Shown here: one piece after another, positions 55,241 through 64,000 of the stretch | How positions within the stretch are numbered: the stretch's first letter is position 1 | Layout: each line of letters opens with the position of its first letter | Source of the DNA: Sycon ciliatum | Lineage: Eukaryota > Porifera > Calcarea > Leucosolenida > Sycettidae | Length of the DNA stretch: 64,000 nucleotides | Assembly: GCF_964019385.1 (NCBI RefSeq) | Contig: NC_088654.1 | Coordinates: forward strand, 20,926,875-20,990,874 | Reading direction: 5' to 3' | Translations under genes and position numbers: made by a program | The notes under the pieces: model-generated | Database searches by the model: none | What the model saw: the letters and a program-made list of their open reading frames with translations, nothing else | What the model was told of the DNA's origin: nothing

Positions 55241-55508
55241 ACACCATACACCATACACATCTTCATTGATAACCTATAGAAAAGAAAAGGACCAAGGAAC
55301 TACAAGTCACGCTAAAATGTCCACTAACACCACCAGTTACTGAACAATCAGCTCATGCGATAACATTGCACTACGCTGCCGAACGGTACTGACGTTCTAC
55401 AATTAACTGGCTATCAGCTCTAGCACATCTCGGATGCACACTCTGAGTCAATTGATAATCTCCTAAACTTTTGATATTCTCCTCAGCACACAGTTGCCGG
55501 TGTCTCAC

Positions 55509-55864
55509 CTTCAGCTTTAGCCTATCAGCCAGCGCACAGACAGCCTTGAAGCAACGCTCTCCGTGCAGCAGACGTATCAGCTGCGAGAGCGTGGCCTCGC
55601 GGAGGGGCAGCAGGCGGCACCACGCGCTCAGGATCACCTCGGTCTGCTTGCCACCTCCGCCTGCACCGCCGCCATCGGCGCATTGGGCCACGGCCGCCCG
55701 CTGGGCCTGCGTGAAGAACGGCTTTGCCTTGGGGTGGTGCGACAGGGCGTCGTAGAGCTTCGCCCAGTCGCCGCTCTCGTCCAGCAGTGGGCTCAGCACG
55801 TCCACGCAGCGTTCGCACATCGTCGGGCTATCATTCAGACTGTACAGCGGAGTGCTTGTTGATA
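55509..55864 (-). CDS. Gene D exon 2: death-domain-like module
   Basis: Acceptor gtgtacccgtag at 55,865-55,866 allows phase-1 entry, matching exon 1; a GTGAGA donor at 55,503-55,508 exits in phase 0. The reading STSTPLYSLNDSPTMCERCV, LLDESGDWAKLYDALSHH, EVILSAWCRLLPLREATLSQ, LIRLLHGERCFKAVCAL matches the death-domain pattern: DW..L...L early, then a W and ATL..L...L late. A Gly/Ala-rich insert (ADGGGAGGGGKQ) sits between helices. GC content is higher than in the surroundings, as usual for an exon in AT-rich intron DNA. Confidence 0.75.
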
Positions 55865-55963
55865 CTACGGGTACACAGTAATATAAGTCAGAACAAGCGA
55901 ATCACAAAATTCAACAAAAAAATGTGAAATCCCAGAGACCGATTACCAGGGCAACTGGCAATT

Positions 55964-55964
<1 letters not shown>

Positions 55965-56004
<40 letters not shown>

Positions 56005-56015
56005 CTCTCTATCTA

Positions 56016-56086
<71 letters not shown>
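55965..56086. repeat. (CT)n / (CTAT)n microsatellite
   Basis: CT repeat with a ctat block, in intron 1 of gene D. Confidence 0.96.
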
Positions 56087-56087
<1 letters not shown>

Positions 56088-57409
56088 ACGCACGCACATG
56101 CAGTCACATTCTCTCTTTCACATTCTTGTTTCACAATGACTGTAGTCGATCATCTAGCTCAGTCTCTCCCCTCGTCGTTTCATGTCTTCCCCGACCCACC
56201 TCACCCTTGCTGTATGTGTTGACCAAGGGGATTCTTACAGTTCAACAAAGGATGTATGTTCATGAGGATTATGATATCAATGCTTGTTCTTTTCTTTCTG
56301 CACACAATGGTAATGTTTGGCACCAAGACTTTGCTGGTGCGTGCTGCCGATGGCGGGAGCAATGCACACACACACGCGCGCGCGCGCACACGCACACCCT
56401 CACCTCCCCCCCCCCCCCCCCCTCACTCACATGCGCACCCCCCACCCACCCACACCCACCCGCACACTAGCAATGGTTGGCACAGCAAGACTTCGCTGGA
56501 GCTTGCGGCTGATGGCCTGCGCAATGCGTATTGTGACTATTGTCGACTGGAGACAACACACCCCACGATCTAAACACCCCAGAGCCTCAGCAGAGGACAA
56601 TGGTTGAGTTCCCTCTCGTCAGTAGCAAGCGACCAGTGGACTTGCTTGATCAGGCTGGAGAATGTCCCACTTCAAACTGTCGATGTCAGTTTGACGCTAC
56701 AGCACTTCCTTTTTCTTTGCCTCGATCATGTAACATGCCTTTTCCGTTGGATAGCTAATCTTGGGGTCTTGCTAGCTGTTAACAATTTCTTTCAGTAGAT
56801 GCACGCTGTAACTTACTTGGTAGTTGCTAGCTAAATTTTGTAGAGAAAATAGGTTTGGCCACAGTACTGCCGGTTGCCCAAGAACTAGGGGGTCAGCCGC
56901 CTAGCCTAGACCGTTTTTACATTCATGTATTACAGTCTATGCATAGGTGAGTCACCGTGTATACATTGGTATGCTGTGCTTGGTGAAATTCTAGCCTGTT
57001 TGTTCTTCGGCGCTCCGTTCTTCGGCGCACGGCAGCACTGTGTCAGTGTATGCCTTTTCACCCCTGGATTCATTGAAGTTCAAATTTATGGATCAGTGGG
57101 TGTGAGAGCAAGAGCTGCAGTGCTGCCTTCCTCAGCGATCAGTTTTTTAATGCGTATAATTATTATCACAAATCTTCATAGATGGGCATGGGAGGCATTG
57201 ATATCGTAAATCGATAATAGCATTATAAATCATCGATTTTTGCACGCACTTCTAACGCAATCACACTCCCCCAGCTTGACCTAACCCAACACCCTGTCCC
57301 TAAACAGTAATCAAGCTATTGTTCGTTCTGACAATCTGAGCAAATCCTGGTAAGTGATTTACGGACGCCGCTCACATGTACCCGATCATCATGTATGGCT
57401 ATTCCTTAC
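56087..57409. other. Intron 1 of gene D; low-complexity tract, no gene seen
   Basis: A purine/pyrimidine-alternating run (acacgcgcgc) at 56,366-56,396 and poly-C at 56,407-56,422. A pair of similar segments around 56,320-56,350 and 56,480-56,515 (ggcac..agactt(t/c)gctgg) suggests a local duplication. Confidence 0.45.
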
Positions 57410-57803
57410 CTCCGATCGACCACTGCGAGTGCTGCGCTACTGGGCAGGCTCGGTGCAGCTCTGCGCAAATCTCCGGATGAAAGATGTCCAGCCATTTCAC
57501 GAAGTCGCTTAGCTTGCGACCACCTAGCGAGCGATTGTTGATCAGGCCGAGAAACTCATCGTTCACGCACTCCGGCGACTTGTTACCGTCCGAAGCCAGC
57601 TTCTGCAGGGGACCCAGATGACCTTCTGGTATAATGCTATGGAAAAGCTTTCGCTTCTCGGCAGCCGCTTCGCTGAGTTCGCTAGCATCTACCTCCACCA
57701 GCAGCTCCTTGAGGCTCAAACGCCTGACCAGGAGGCGACGTACGCTCTGCTTACAGAACACTTCGATCAAGTCGTCAGTGGGCTCCTCTCGGCAGCTCGC
57801 CAT
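57410..57803 (-). CDS. Gene D exon 1: start codon and CARD-like module
   Basis: ATG at 57,801-57,803 follows an in-frame TGA nine bases upstream, so it is a likely start. The frame gives MASCREEPTDDLIEVFCKQS, VRRLLVRRLSLKELLVEVDA, KRKLFHSIIPEGHLGPLQKL, FLGLINNRSLGGRKLSDFV, WLDIFHPEICAEL and leaves at GTAAGG (57,404-57,409) in phase 1. It is an all-helical domain of about 110 residues with a CARD-like rhythm (LL..I...G...). With exons 2 and 3 it gives a 441-residue protein with no enzymatic domain, so an adaptor role in death or immune signalling is inferred. The CARD call is tentative. Confidence 0.7.
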
Positions 57804-58607
57804 TATAGGTCACGGTGTCAGGAGATATTCGAAACACGACTCGCTGCCACCATGTGCCAGTACTGGCAGTAGTGGATGATGATTTTGAAGATTTGGCTTG
57901 CTCCGACTTGCAGGAAAGCACATTCGGATCGTAGATCATTCTACTTCTACTCATCGATCACTAATCTTAGTAATCGTCTATGCACACAACGTCACAAGTG
58001 ACAAGGCCAGGGGCCAGGGCAAGGCCAAGCTTCTAGAGTAAAGGCTAGCCCAAGGCCCTGGGCCAAGGCCATCCCGTGCACATGGTGTATGCAGCACCAC
58101 ACGCGCGTACTGAGCAGCTCCTCTGACTCATAGTATGACTATGACAGTATGAGTCCTATCCCACTCACAATCACCATACCATGATCACATGCCCATGCGA
58201 GCTAGCCTCATAGAGTCATTGCGAGCCCAGTACATACATACAGCAAGCGGGGGTAAAGTCTACCCGACCATTTTATTTTGTAGGACAGACGGTAGATCTA
58301 CACGGTCTGGTGCAGGGAGTCGTTTTTTTGTTGTTGTTTGGGTAGATCTAGTAGTAGTAGTAGCTAGTAGTAGATCTACTACTCCCGGCCCGTGATCTGG
58401 TGAGATCGAGAAGGCATGGCGATGATGGCGCGCGGTGCTATCGCCTGTTCATTTGATGAAGTAGAATACTGCACTGCCAGTAGTAGACCTACTACATAGT
58501 CAGTGCACATGATTGTACTAGTACTACCCCACAGGCCCAGTGACCATAGTGACCCTGTGTCAGTTCTGCACCGGATTTTGATGCTAGTCACCTGGTTACA
58601 GTACAAA
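57804..58607. other. Upstream region of gene D; no gene seen
   Basis: Likely promoter and 5' UTR of gene D. Contains a repeated ggccaaggcc-like stretch (58,005-58,070) and a tagtag/agatctac-rich segment (58,340-58,385). No core promoter element can be assigned. Confidence 0.35.
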
Positions 58608-59013
58608 TTATAGCAATAAAAACTGCTTTATGGCAGTTTTCTAAAAAAAGTTATTGTGTTCTAGTCCATGGACTCCGTCTAAAAAGTAAGAAATTAACGA
58701 AATGTGATAGCCGAAAATTAAAATTTCACACAAAACCTCACAATAATCACGACACTTGAAGATCTAATAGTACGGCTTTCAACACTTGTTTATTCCGACA
58801 CTTGTACTTGTACAAGTACATGCATATGAAAGAGGACCACGAGGGGAAAAGGTCGTCTCGCATTCTGTGTGTGATTATTGTGAGGTTTTGTGTGAAATTT
58901 TAATTTTCGGCTATCACATTTCGTTAATTTCTTACTTTTTAGACGGAGTCCATGGACTAGAACACAATAACTTTTTTTAGAAAACTGCCATAAAGCAGTT
59001 TTTATTGCTATAA
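58608..59013. mobile_element. 406-bp TIR element, copy 2
   Basis: Same TTATAGCAATAAAAACTGC ends as copy 1 at 46,721-47,145, about 150-bp terminal repeats and a slightly shorter centre. It forms the inner end of the right arm of the large inverted repeat. Confidence 0.9.
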
Positions 59014-59509
59014 TTTCTTTTGTTTTTTTGGCTAAAGGGTATAATTGTGTCACCAATGGAATGCCCAAATAAATGATGGCCTACATGTAGCGCCTCTACA
59101 TGTTATTATTATTATTTTATTTTACTAGGGTGTTTCCCACACTATGGTCTTCTTACGGGAGCCCCTATGTACGTGTATCATATCAAATTCAATACCGTAG
59201 TATACGCATTGATGTGCAAGCCTTTTCTTGCAGAAAATGGAACTAGTCTTGCATACATGTATTCATGTTCTTCTGCAGGGGAATCATATGGGTAGTGGCG
59301 GTGATACTTTTTTTATACGCAGGTCATTCTGTGGATGTTGAAGAAATTCATGACTCTGTCATAAAATTGTCTTGTCTTTCAGAAAATTCAGGTGTCCACA
59401 CCCGAAATCACATTTACTTGAGAATTGTAACAAGGTGCGTGCCGCAGATGTTTTTGTTGATTCTGTGTTTATAATTGTAGTCATGGGTTGTCGTGAAAAG
59501 GTCATCCGG

Positions 59510-61190
59510 CATCATATTGTAGTGAAATCGTAATCCTGTTGATGTCGATAAAACTTTTGGAAGCAGTTCAATGACTTTAAAGTGTTACAAGTCCACGATT
59601 GTCTAAACCAACACAGCAAAGTAGGAACAATAAACATGTATTAAAATGTAAACAAATACATTGCTGAGTCCGACACCTCGTTCCAACAACTACACTGATC
59701 CTGAGGATATAAGGGGCAAGGATATATGGTTGGAGGTACTGAGAGATAAACAAGGCACTCCATAATAATAATAATATGTTACACGACCTTGGGGGAGTAT
59801 GAATGATATCCAGTCAAACCTCTTTAGGACGAACATCAAAGGACCGATGGCATTTGCTCTGTGAGTTTGTCTTAACCCTATTTTATAACGAGTGAATACA
59901 ATTATTTCTCCAATAGAGACACGAATAGATTTCTTCTACAGCGAAAGATTCGAAGCCAGACCAAACCATTGACTCGTCTTTTATGAAAGAAATGAGTCAC
60001 TGAACCTTTCTTTAGCAACATGACGGCAACTGAAACAACAACAGAGAAAATACGATACATGTACAGCACATTCTTGCAGGTACTACAAACAGATTGCAGA
60101 TCGTAATTCTTGCTCTACCGGCACGCAACTTTATTTAGGGCAGTGCAATCTCGGCGCTACTCACAAATCAAACAGCCCAGACTCGAGTAAACAAATCCGA
60201 TCGTACGAGATTTTCACGAGACGAGACTGCACCCATTGGCTTGTTTCGTATGAAGCAAACAAGTCACTGAATGCATGAACCTCTCCATAATGGAGATTTT
60301 CCCTGATACTAGTATGCGAATATATTTTGCACACTAGTACTCGGCCAATGCGTCCTTGAACCTTTCCCTCCAGATTGGGAACTGCCAACGATGCTATGCC
60401 ACTGCAAAATTCAGATTCTACCCTATGATCGGAGCACGGAATGCCGGAAGTAATCATGACCAGTGCCTTACTTGTAACGTACCAATGTACAATGAACATG
60501 AGTATTTCGACAACACATCTAAGCCTCAGCAGCAACATAAGCCTTACCGTCAAGAAGGTGAACTCGCGTTCTTCGCACACTGTTGGCAAGGGCAAAGAGA
60601 TACGAATGGATCTAAATCCGAATAACATCAGCACACGTTTCCGTAAATGAAAGGGTGAGCATAAGCAAATGAATCGAAGGAAGCTGGTCAATTCAGAGAT
60701 CACCTGTCATTGAGTATCCCGTAAAAGGAGGCCTCGACAGCAGAAAAGAGATCCTGTCAGCTTTTCCATTATTAATTTTATTGTATTCCACCTAACATCA
60801 GCACACTTTTCGTAAATGAAAGAGTCAACACAAGCAAATGAATCAAAGGGAACTGGTCAACTCACCTGTCATTGAGTAATATTCCGTGAAAAGAGTTCTC
60901 AGCAGAGCCGAAGCGAAAATATAAAATAATAAGCCAGGACACGAAATATCCGAAACAGCTCATGCAAGAAGCAGTTCCAAAGAAGGGAATTCTTCGCGCA
61001 TGCACATCCGAAAACGGACTGCACTGCATGCAACACAATGTCTGCCGTGCACGTGCACAGCACGCGGCTACCAAGCGTTGGTAGATCTAATACCGAGCAC
61101 CTTACGTAGAAACTTACGTAGCATAGCGGTGTCGTTTTTTCTGCCATGTGAACACAATAATAGAAAAGCTGACAGGATCGCTTTTCTAAA
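59510..61190 (-). pseudogene. Broken copy of the left-arm exon-like pieces
   Basis: The minus strand repeats the three exon-like pieces of the left arm, but the first has an 11-base insertion (near 60,925), and the last has about 7 extra bases after gtggac, which shift the frame. This argues against function for this copy. Confidence 0.4.
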
Positions 61191-61220
61191 TATTGCAGAT
61201 TCAGTGTAGCCTCGTCTACA

Positions 61221-61558
61221 GGGCTTGAAAGTGCTACGTCACAGCATAGCAACAATTTCAAAACTTCAAACAAACTGGATCCACTTGGATCCAGTTTTTG
61301 TATGGATCCAAGCACATTTCAAGCGGTCTTACCCACAGCATGGTGATGTAGCCAGTGAAACTGACTGATTTGGCTGACTGGGGGCGGGGTTACAACTGGT
61401 GGCGAAATAAAAGTCACACCTGCATGCGACATGAGTGGGTTGCTATGCACCCACATACTTTAGGCAATAGCAAAGTCACACCTTAGTGGATCCAAAAATA
61501 GAAATCTGATGTCAACTTACTACTCCCTGGCCGTTTTGACGTCATCACTTTCAAGCCC
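61221..61558 (+). mobile_element. 338-bp TIR element, copy 2
   Basis: Same 13-bp ends as 44,107-44,437 and the same orientation; TA on the right, CA on the left (a likely mutated TA). It abuts the outer end of the right arm. Confidence 0.85.
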
Positions 61559-62697
61559 TATTCAGTGGGGGGTGGGAATCAGTGCCATTGTTTCTACTTC
61601 GGTCCCTGCTCTGTGCGTGTACAATCATGTACAGTACAGTACATGATTGTACTTCACTTGTTGAGCGTTCAAAGCAGAAAAACCGGTTACCATTGGTTAC
61701 AGGTGTTCTAAAATAATTATTGTGTCTTATTGGCTGGTTGTGCACGATAGCTTTGATGCCGCGTATAATACACATTAAAGGTGTTCTTAATTAAGGGAGG
61801 ACCATAAGTTTACAAATTATCCGTTTTGTCCGACACTAACGATTATAAGCAGGATACTGTTGAGTCAAAAGGTGCAACAAATAACACAAAACTAACTGAT
61901 GTGATACCGACATTCAACGACCTGATGCTTAGCTGCATCACGTCTGGAATGCGCAAACCAACAGCCTTCCAACTTGGAAGGTTCTAAGTTATGAAGTAAC
62001 GTAAGAAAGGGGGTACGTCCCCATGCACTAGCATGATTGTTGAGTGACACTACATGTACATGTACATGTAGGTATAAATAATTAATTGTTGATAACTGAA
62101 CGATAGATGAAGTTAGTTAACAAATTTTGCAAAACAGAAAGTTGGTCGGAGAAAAGATATTGCATCGACTGCATTTACACCTGAGAACTGCACCAAAAAA
62201 GTCCGTACAGCACATGCTCGTATGACTGAAAACAACAAGGAAATCCGTCAACAGTTGCCGCGGCGTACTCACGGAGTACCATTGCCGGCGGAAAACAGCC
62301 AAAAGAGGCCGGTTCACAAACCCATGACGTCGGCCGTCAAAACAGAGAGAGGGCACAGTACTGTTATCACCGGAATCGTATAGTCCAGCTTGTAATGAGA
62401 GTGGTGGACGGAAATAAATTGATGAGATTCTCGGAGACCCTGGTTGGTTATTCAGAATGTAAAGCAGAGGATATGAAGAAACCTGGTACATCTATTGCCT
62501 CACTTGCACATATGTACATACGTACCTGCTAAGTACGAGATGACATCTCACCCAAAAACCGAGGCAAATCTATGCATTTTGCTCTTACGATCTAGAAGAG
62601 GCACGTTCAGTACTTGGCGGGTATGCACTTGCGTGGCGGCACATACTTCCCACACAGGTCGGTGGTGCCCGCAACACAGCTCACCGCCGGGTCATCC
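61559..62697. other. No supported gene
   Basis: 3' flank of gene T and intergenic DNA. The part from 61,855 to 61,925 weakly resembles 52,255-52,330 (gtcaaaaggtgcaacaa ... cacaaaacta). A short repeat of tacatgtacatgtac lies at 62,050-62,068. The 124-codon minus-strand frame at 62,117-62,491 has no recognisable feature. Confidence 0.4.
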
Positions 62698-63039
62698 CTA
62701 TTCGTCATTCTGCGATGTTGCTGGCGTGTCATCGCTCGGCTCGGCGGGCGCTGAGTCGGCGTCGGTGGATGGAGCTTCGGCGTCGACGTCGGACGCTGGT
62801 GTTGTCTCCGTGGCTGCCATCGCAGCCTGTACCTCTGCAGTGGCGGTCGTGCTGCCCCCGTCCGATGCGGTGCTCGGTGATGCAGCACCAGCAGCAGCAC
62901 TGTCCGCAGCACCAGCAGCAGTGGTTGGTGGCTGATAGTTGGCCGGCAGTGTCACAGCGCCAAACTCGATACACGACTCGCCTGCGTCCAGGATGGACTG
63001 GAGAGGGTGGATGTAGGTCAGATCAAATTCTTTGACAGC
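62698..63039 (-). CDS. Gene T last exon, C-terminus of an unrecognised protein
   Basis: Acceptor gtgattctctcag leads in phase 0 into AVKEFDLTYIHPLQSILDAG, then ESCIEFGAVTLPANYQPP, a compact, well-conserved-looking segment. A long Ala/Ser/Thr/Asp-rich tail (ASDVDAEAPSTDADSAPAEP) follows, to TAG at 62,698-62,700. The body of the gene lies beyond the right end of the window. The ordered part should be enough for a homology search; the family is not known to me. The disordered acidic tail may be lineage-specific. Confidence 0.72.
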   Translation of the reverse strand, partial: AVKEFDLTYIHPLQSILDAGESCIEFGAVTLPANYQPPTTAAGAADSAAAGAASPSTASDGGSTTATAEVQAAMAATETTPASDVDAEAPSTDADSAPAEPSDDTPATSQNDE

Positions 63040-63586
63040 CTGAGAGAATCACAAACACAGCATGGCAATCACACAAACACAGATTTAGATCCACACGTAG
63101 TACATGATCGTCTACTGGGTGATATTACTGTAAGACTACTACCATTCATACCGGTAAACGAATTTTTTAAATGTTAACAATTTGACGAATTTATATTAAT
63201 TGGGATGACAGAGGGTATGCACATAGAAACCACGCCCTGTCAACGAAACGTTCTTTTTCAGTTTTTAACGACCACTCAACTCGGCAAAGAATAAAACAAC
63301 AACGAAGCACAATGACACACCAACGCTAATGTGGCCTTCGCAAATCCCGTACCGTGCACGCAGGCATTGGGTTGCAACAGAAGAAAGATGCGCTGCAAGC
63401 GTGCCAAGCAGCGAGTGAGTACGCACTGCACTGTGCACTGGGCCTGCGCTTTCGCAAAGGGGCGTTTACACGTGAGCTGGGCTAGAAAATGGGACAAGAG
63501 TGTGGCACCCGGCACCTGGGCTTGTGCACGGGTAACGGGCGTTAATCCACCTTCACGGTGGTACCTGTAGATGGTCTGATTTCTGA
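63040..63586. other. Intron of gene T; no gene seen
   Basis: Short unsupported frames only. Confidence 0.35.
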
Positions 63587-63698
63587 ACGTCAAGGCCGCA
63601 ATCGATGTGCCGGGACGTCAAGGCCGCAATCGATGTGCCGGGACGTCAAGGCCGCAATCGATGTGCCGGGACGTCAAGGCTGCATTCGATGTGCCGGG
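63587..63698. repeat. 28-bp minisatellite, 4 copies
   Basis: The unit acgtcaaggccgcaat + cgatgtgccggg repeats four times; the last copy differs at two sites. This is the third unrelated array with a 28-bp period in the window. Confidence 0.95.
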
Positions 63699-64000
63699 TT
63701 CTGGACTACGTCAGCAACGCACAAATCATGACTAGACACTTGAGTTCGTGAGAACAAGTCGACTAGGCTCCCTAACACCACCAACAAATGACATTAAGCA
63801 ATGCAACTACAAGACACAATCACCCGCTGACCTTGGAAATGTTTTGCCTCGTTTTAACGCCGACGTGTTGTGCAACAAATTTCAGCTCCGTGATGATAAA
63901 CTTGAGTGGAAACACGAGCCAGTTGGGCATTACCCGCGTGGAGAAATTGAATCCTACGCGAGTGAGAGCGGAGCACAGTGCAATGCAGTGCAAGCATAGA
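63699..64000. other. No gene seen at right edge
   Basis: An open plus frame from 63,748 runs toward the edge but has no recognisable feature or splice support. Confidence 0.3.

Larger units (their letters stand above)
58608..61209 (-). repeat. Large inverted repeat, right arm (2.6 kb)
   Basis: Inverted copy of 44,448-47,145. Differences are scattered point changes and indels (for example ttattttatat near 60,925 and a shorter ctacgtaag block), so the two arms are not recently homogenised. Confidence 0.85.

Noticed and set aside
62117..62491. Minus-strand 124-codon frame
   Set aside because: No recognisable motif, no splice partners found, and unremarkable composition.

Overview
The window looks like nuclear DNA of a multicellular animal, probably a marine invertebrate such as a sponge, cnidarian or lophotrochozoan; I cannot place it more closely. 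Coding sequence is cut into short exons with GT/AG borders, introns are kilobases long, and most of the window is repeats: LINE remnants, Penelope-like retroelement (PLE) pieces, a tRNA-type SINE, many small terminal-inverted-repeat (TIR) elements, and long micro- and minisatellites. No bacterial operon, rRNA or CRISPR array is visible.

Layout. (1) 0-8 kb: a LINE reverse transcriptase fragment (244-1687), three exons of a minus-strand gene (3431-4514), and a foldback DNA element (4965-7712) split by a second LINE. (2) 8-41 kb: a long minus-strand gene I call gene M, read from 40,972 downward. Ten exons chain without a reading-phase conflict: signal peptide, a very large Ser/Thr-rich mucin-like exon, a transmembrane exon, several small exons, a second transmembrane exon and a 1.5-kb charged exon ending near 15,171. 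Further minus-strand exons at 12.7, 10.1, 4.4, 4.2 and 3.9 kb may continue M or belong to a neighbour; the link is unresolved. Introns hold satellites, MITEs and a 1.5-kb PLE fragment (32,916-34,432). (3) 44.4-61.2 kb: two arms of a 2.6-2.7 kb inverted repeat flank an 11-kb block. Inside is gene D (57,803 to 49,303, minus), a three-exon 441-residue protein that looks like three consecutive death-fold modules. Its 5.6-kb second intron holds a frameshifted Myb/SANT-like gene, a GIY-YIG retroelement remnant, a second inverted-repeat PLE fragment (52,417-53,864) and a SINE. (4) 62.7-63.0 kb: the last exon of a minus-strand gene (gene T) that begins beyond the window.

The most interesting structures are the two PLE fragments. 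Each carries a GIY-YIG and/or PLE C-terminal coding piece with a long proline-rich and acidic insertion, is bounded by inverted repeats, and has a hammerhead-ribozyme-like core (CTGATGA, GAAA, a three-base-pair palindromic stem III and a closing stem I) just after the coding part. Exons were found by eye from splice sites and phase; none is supported here by transcripts or database searches.
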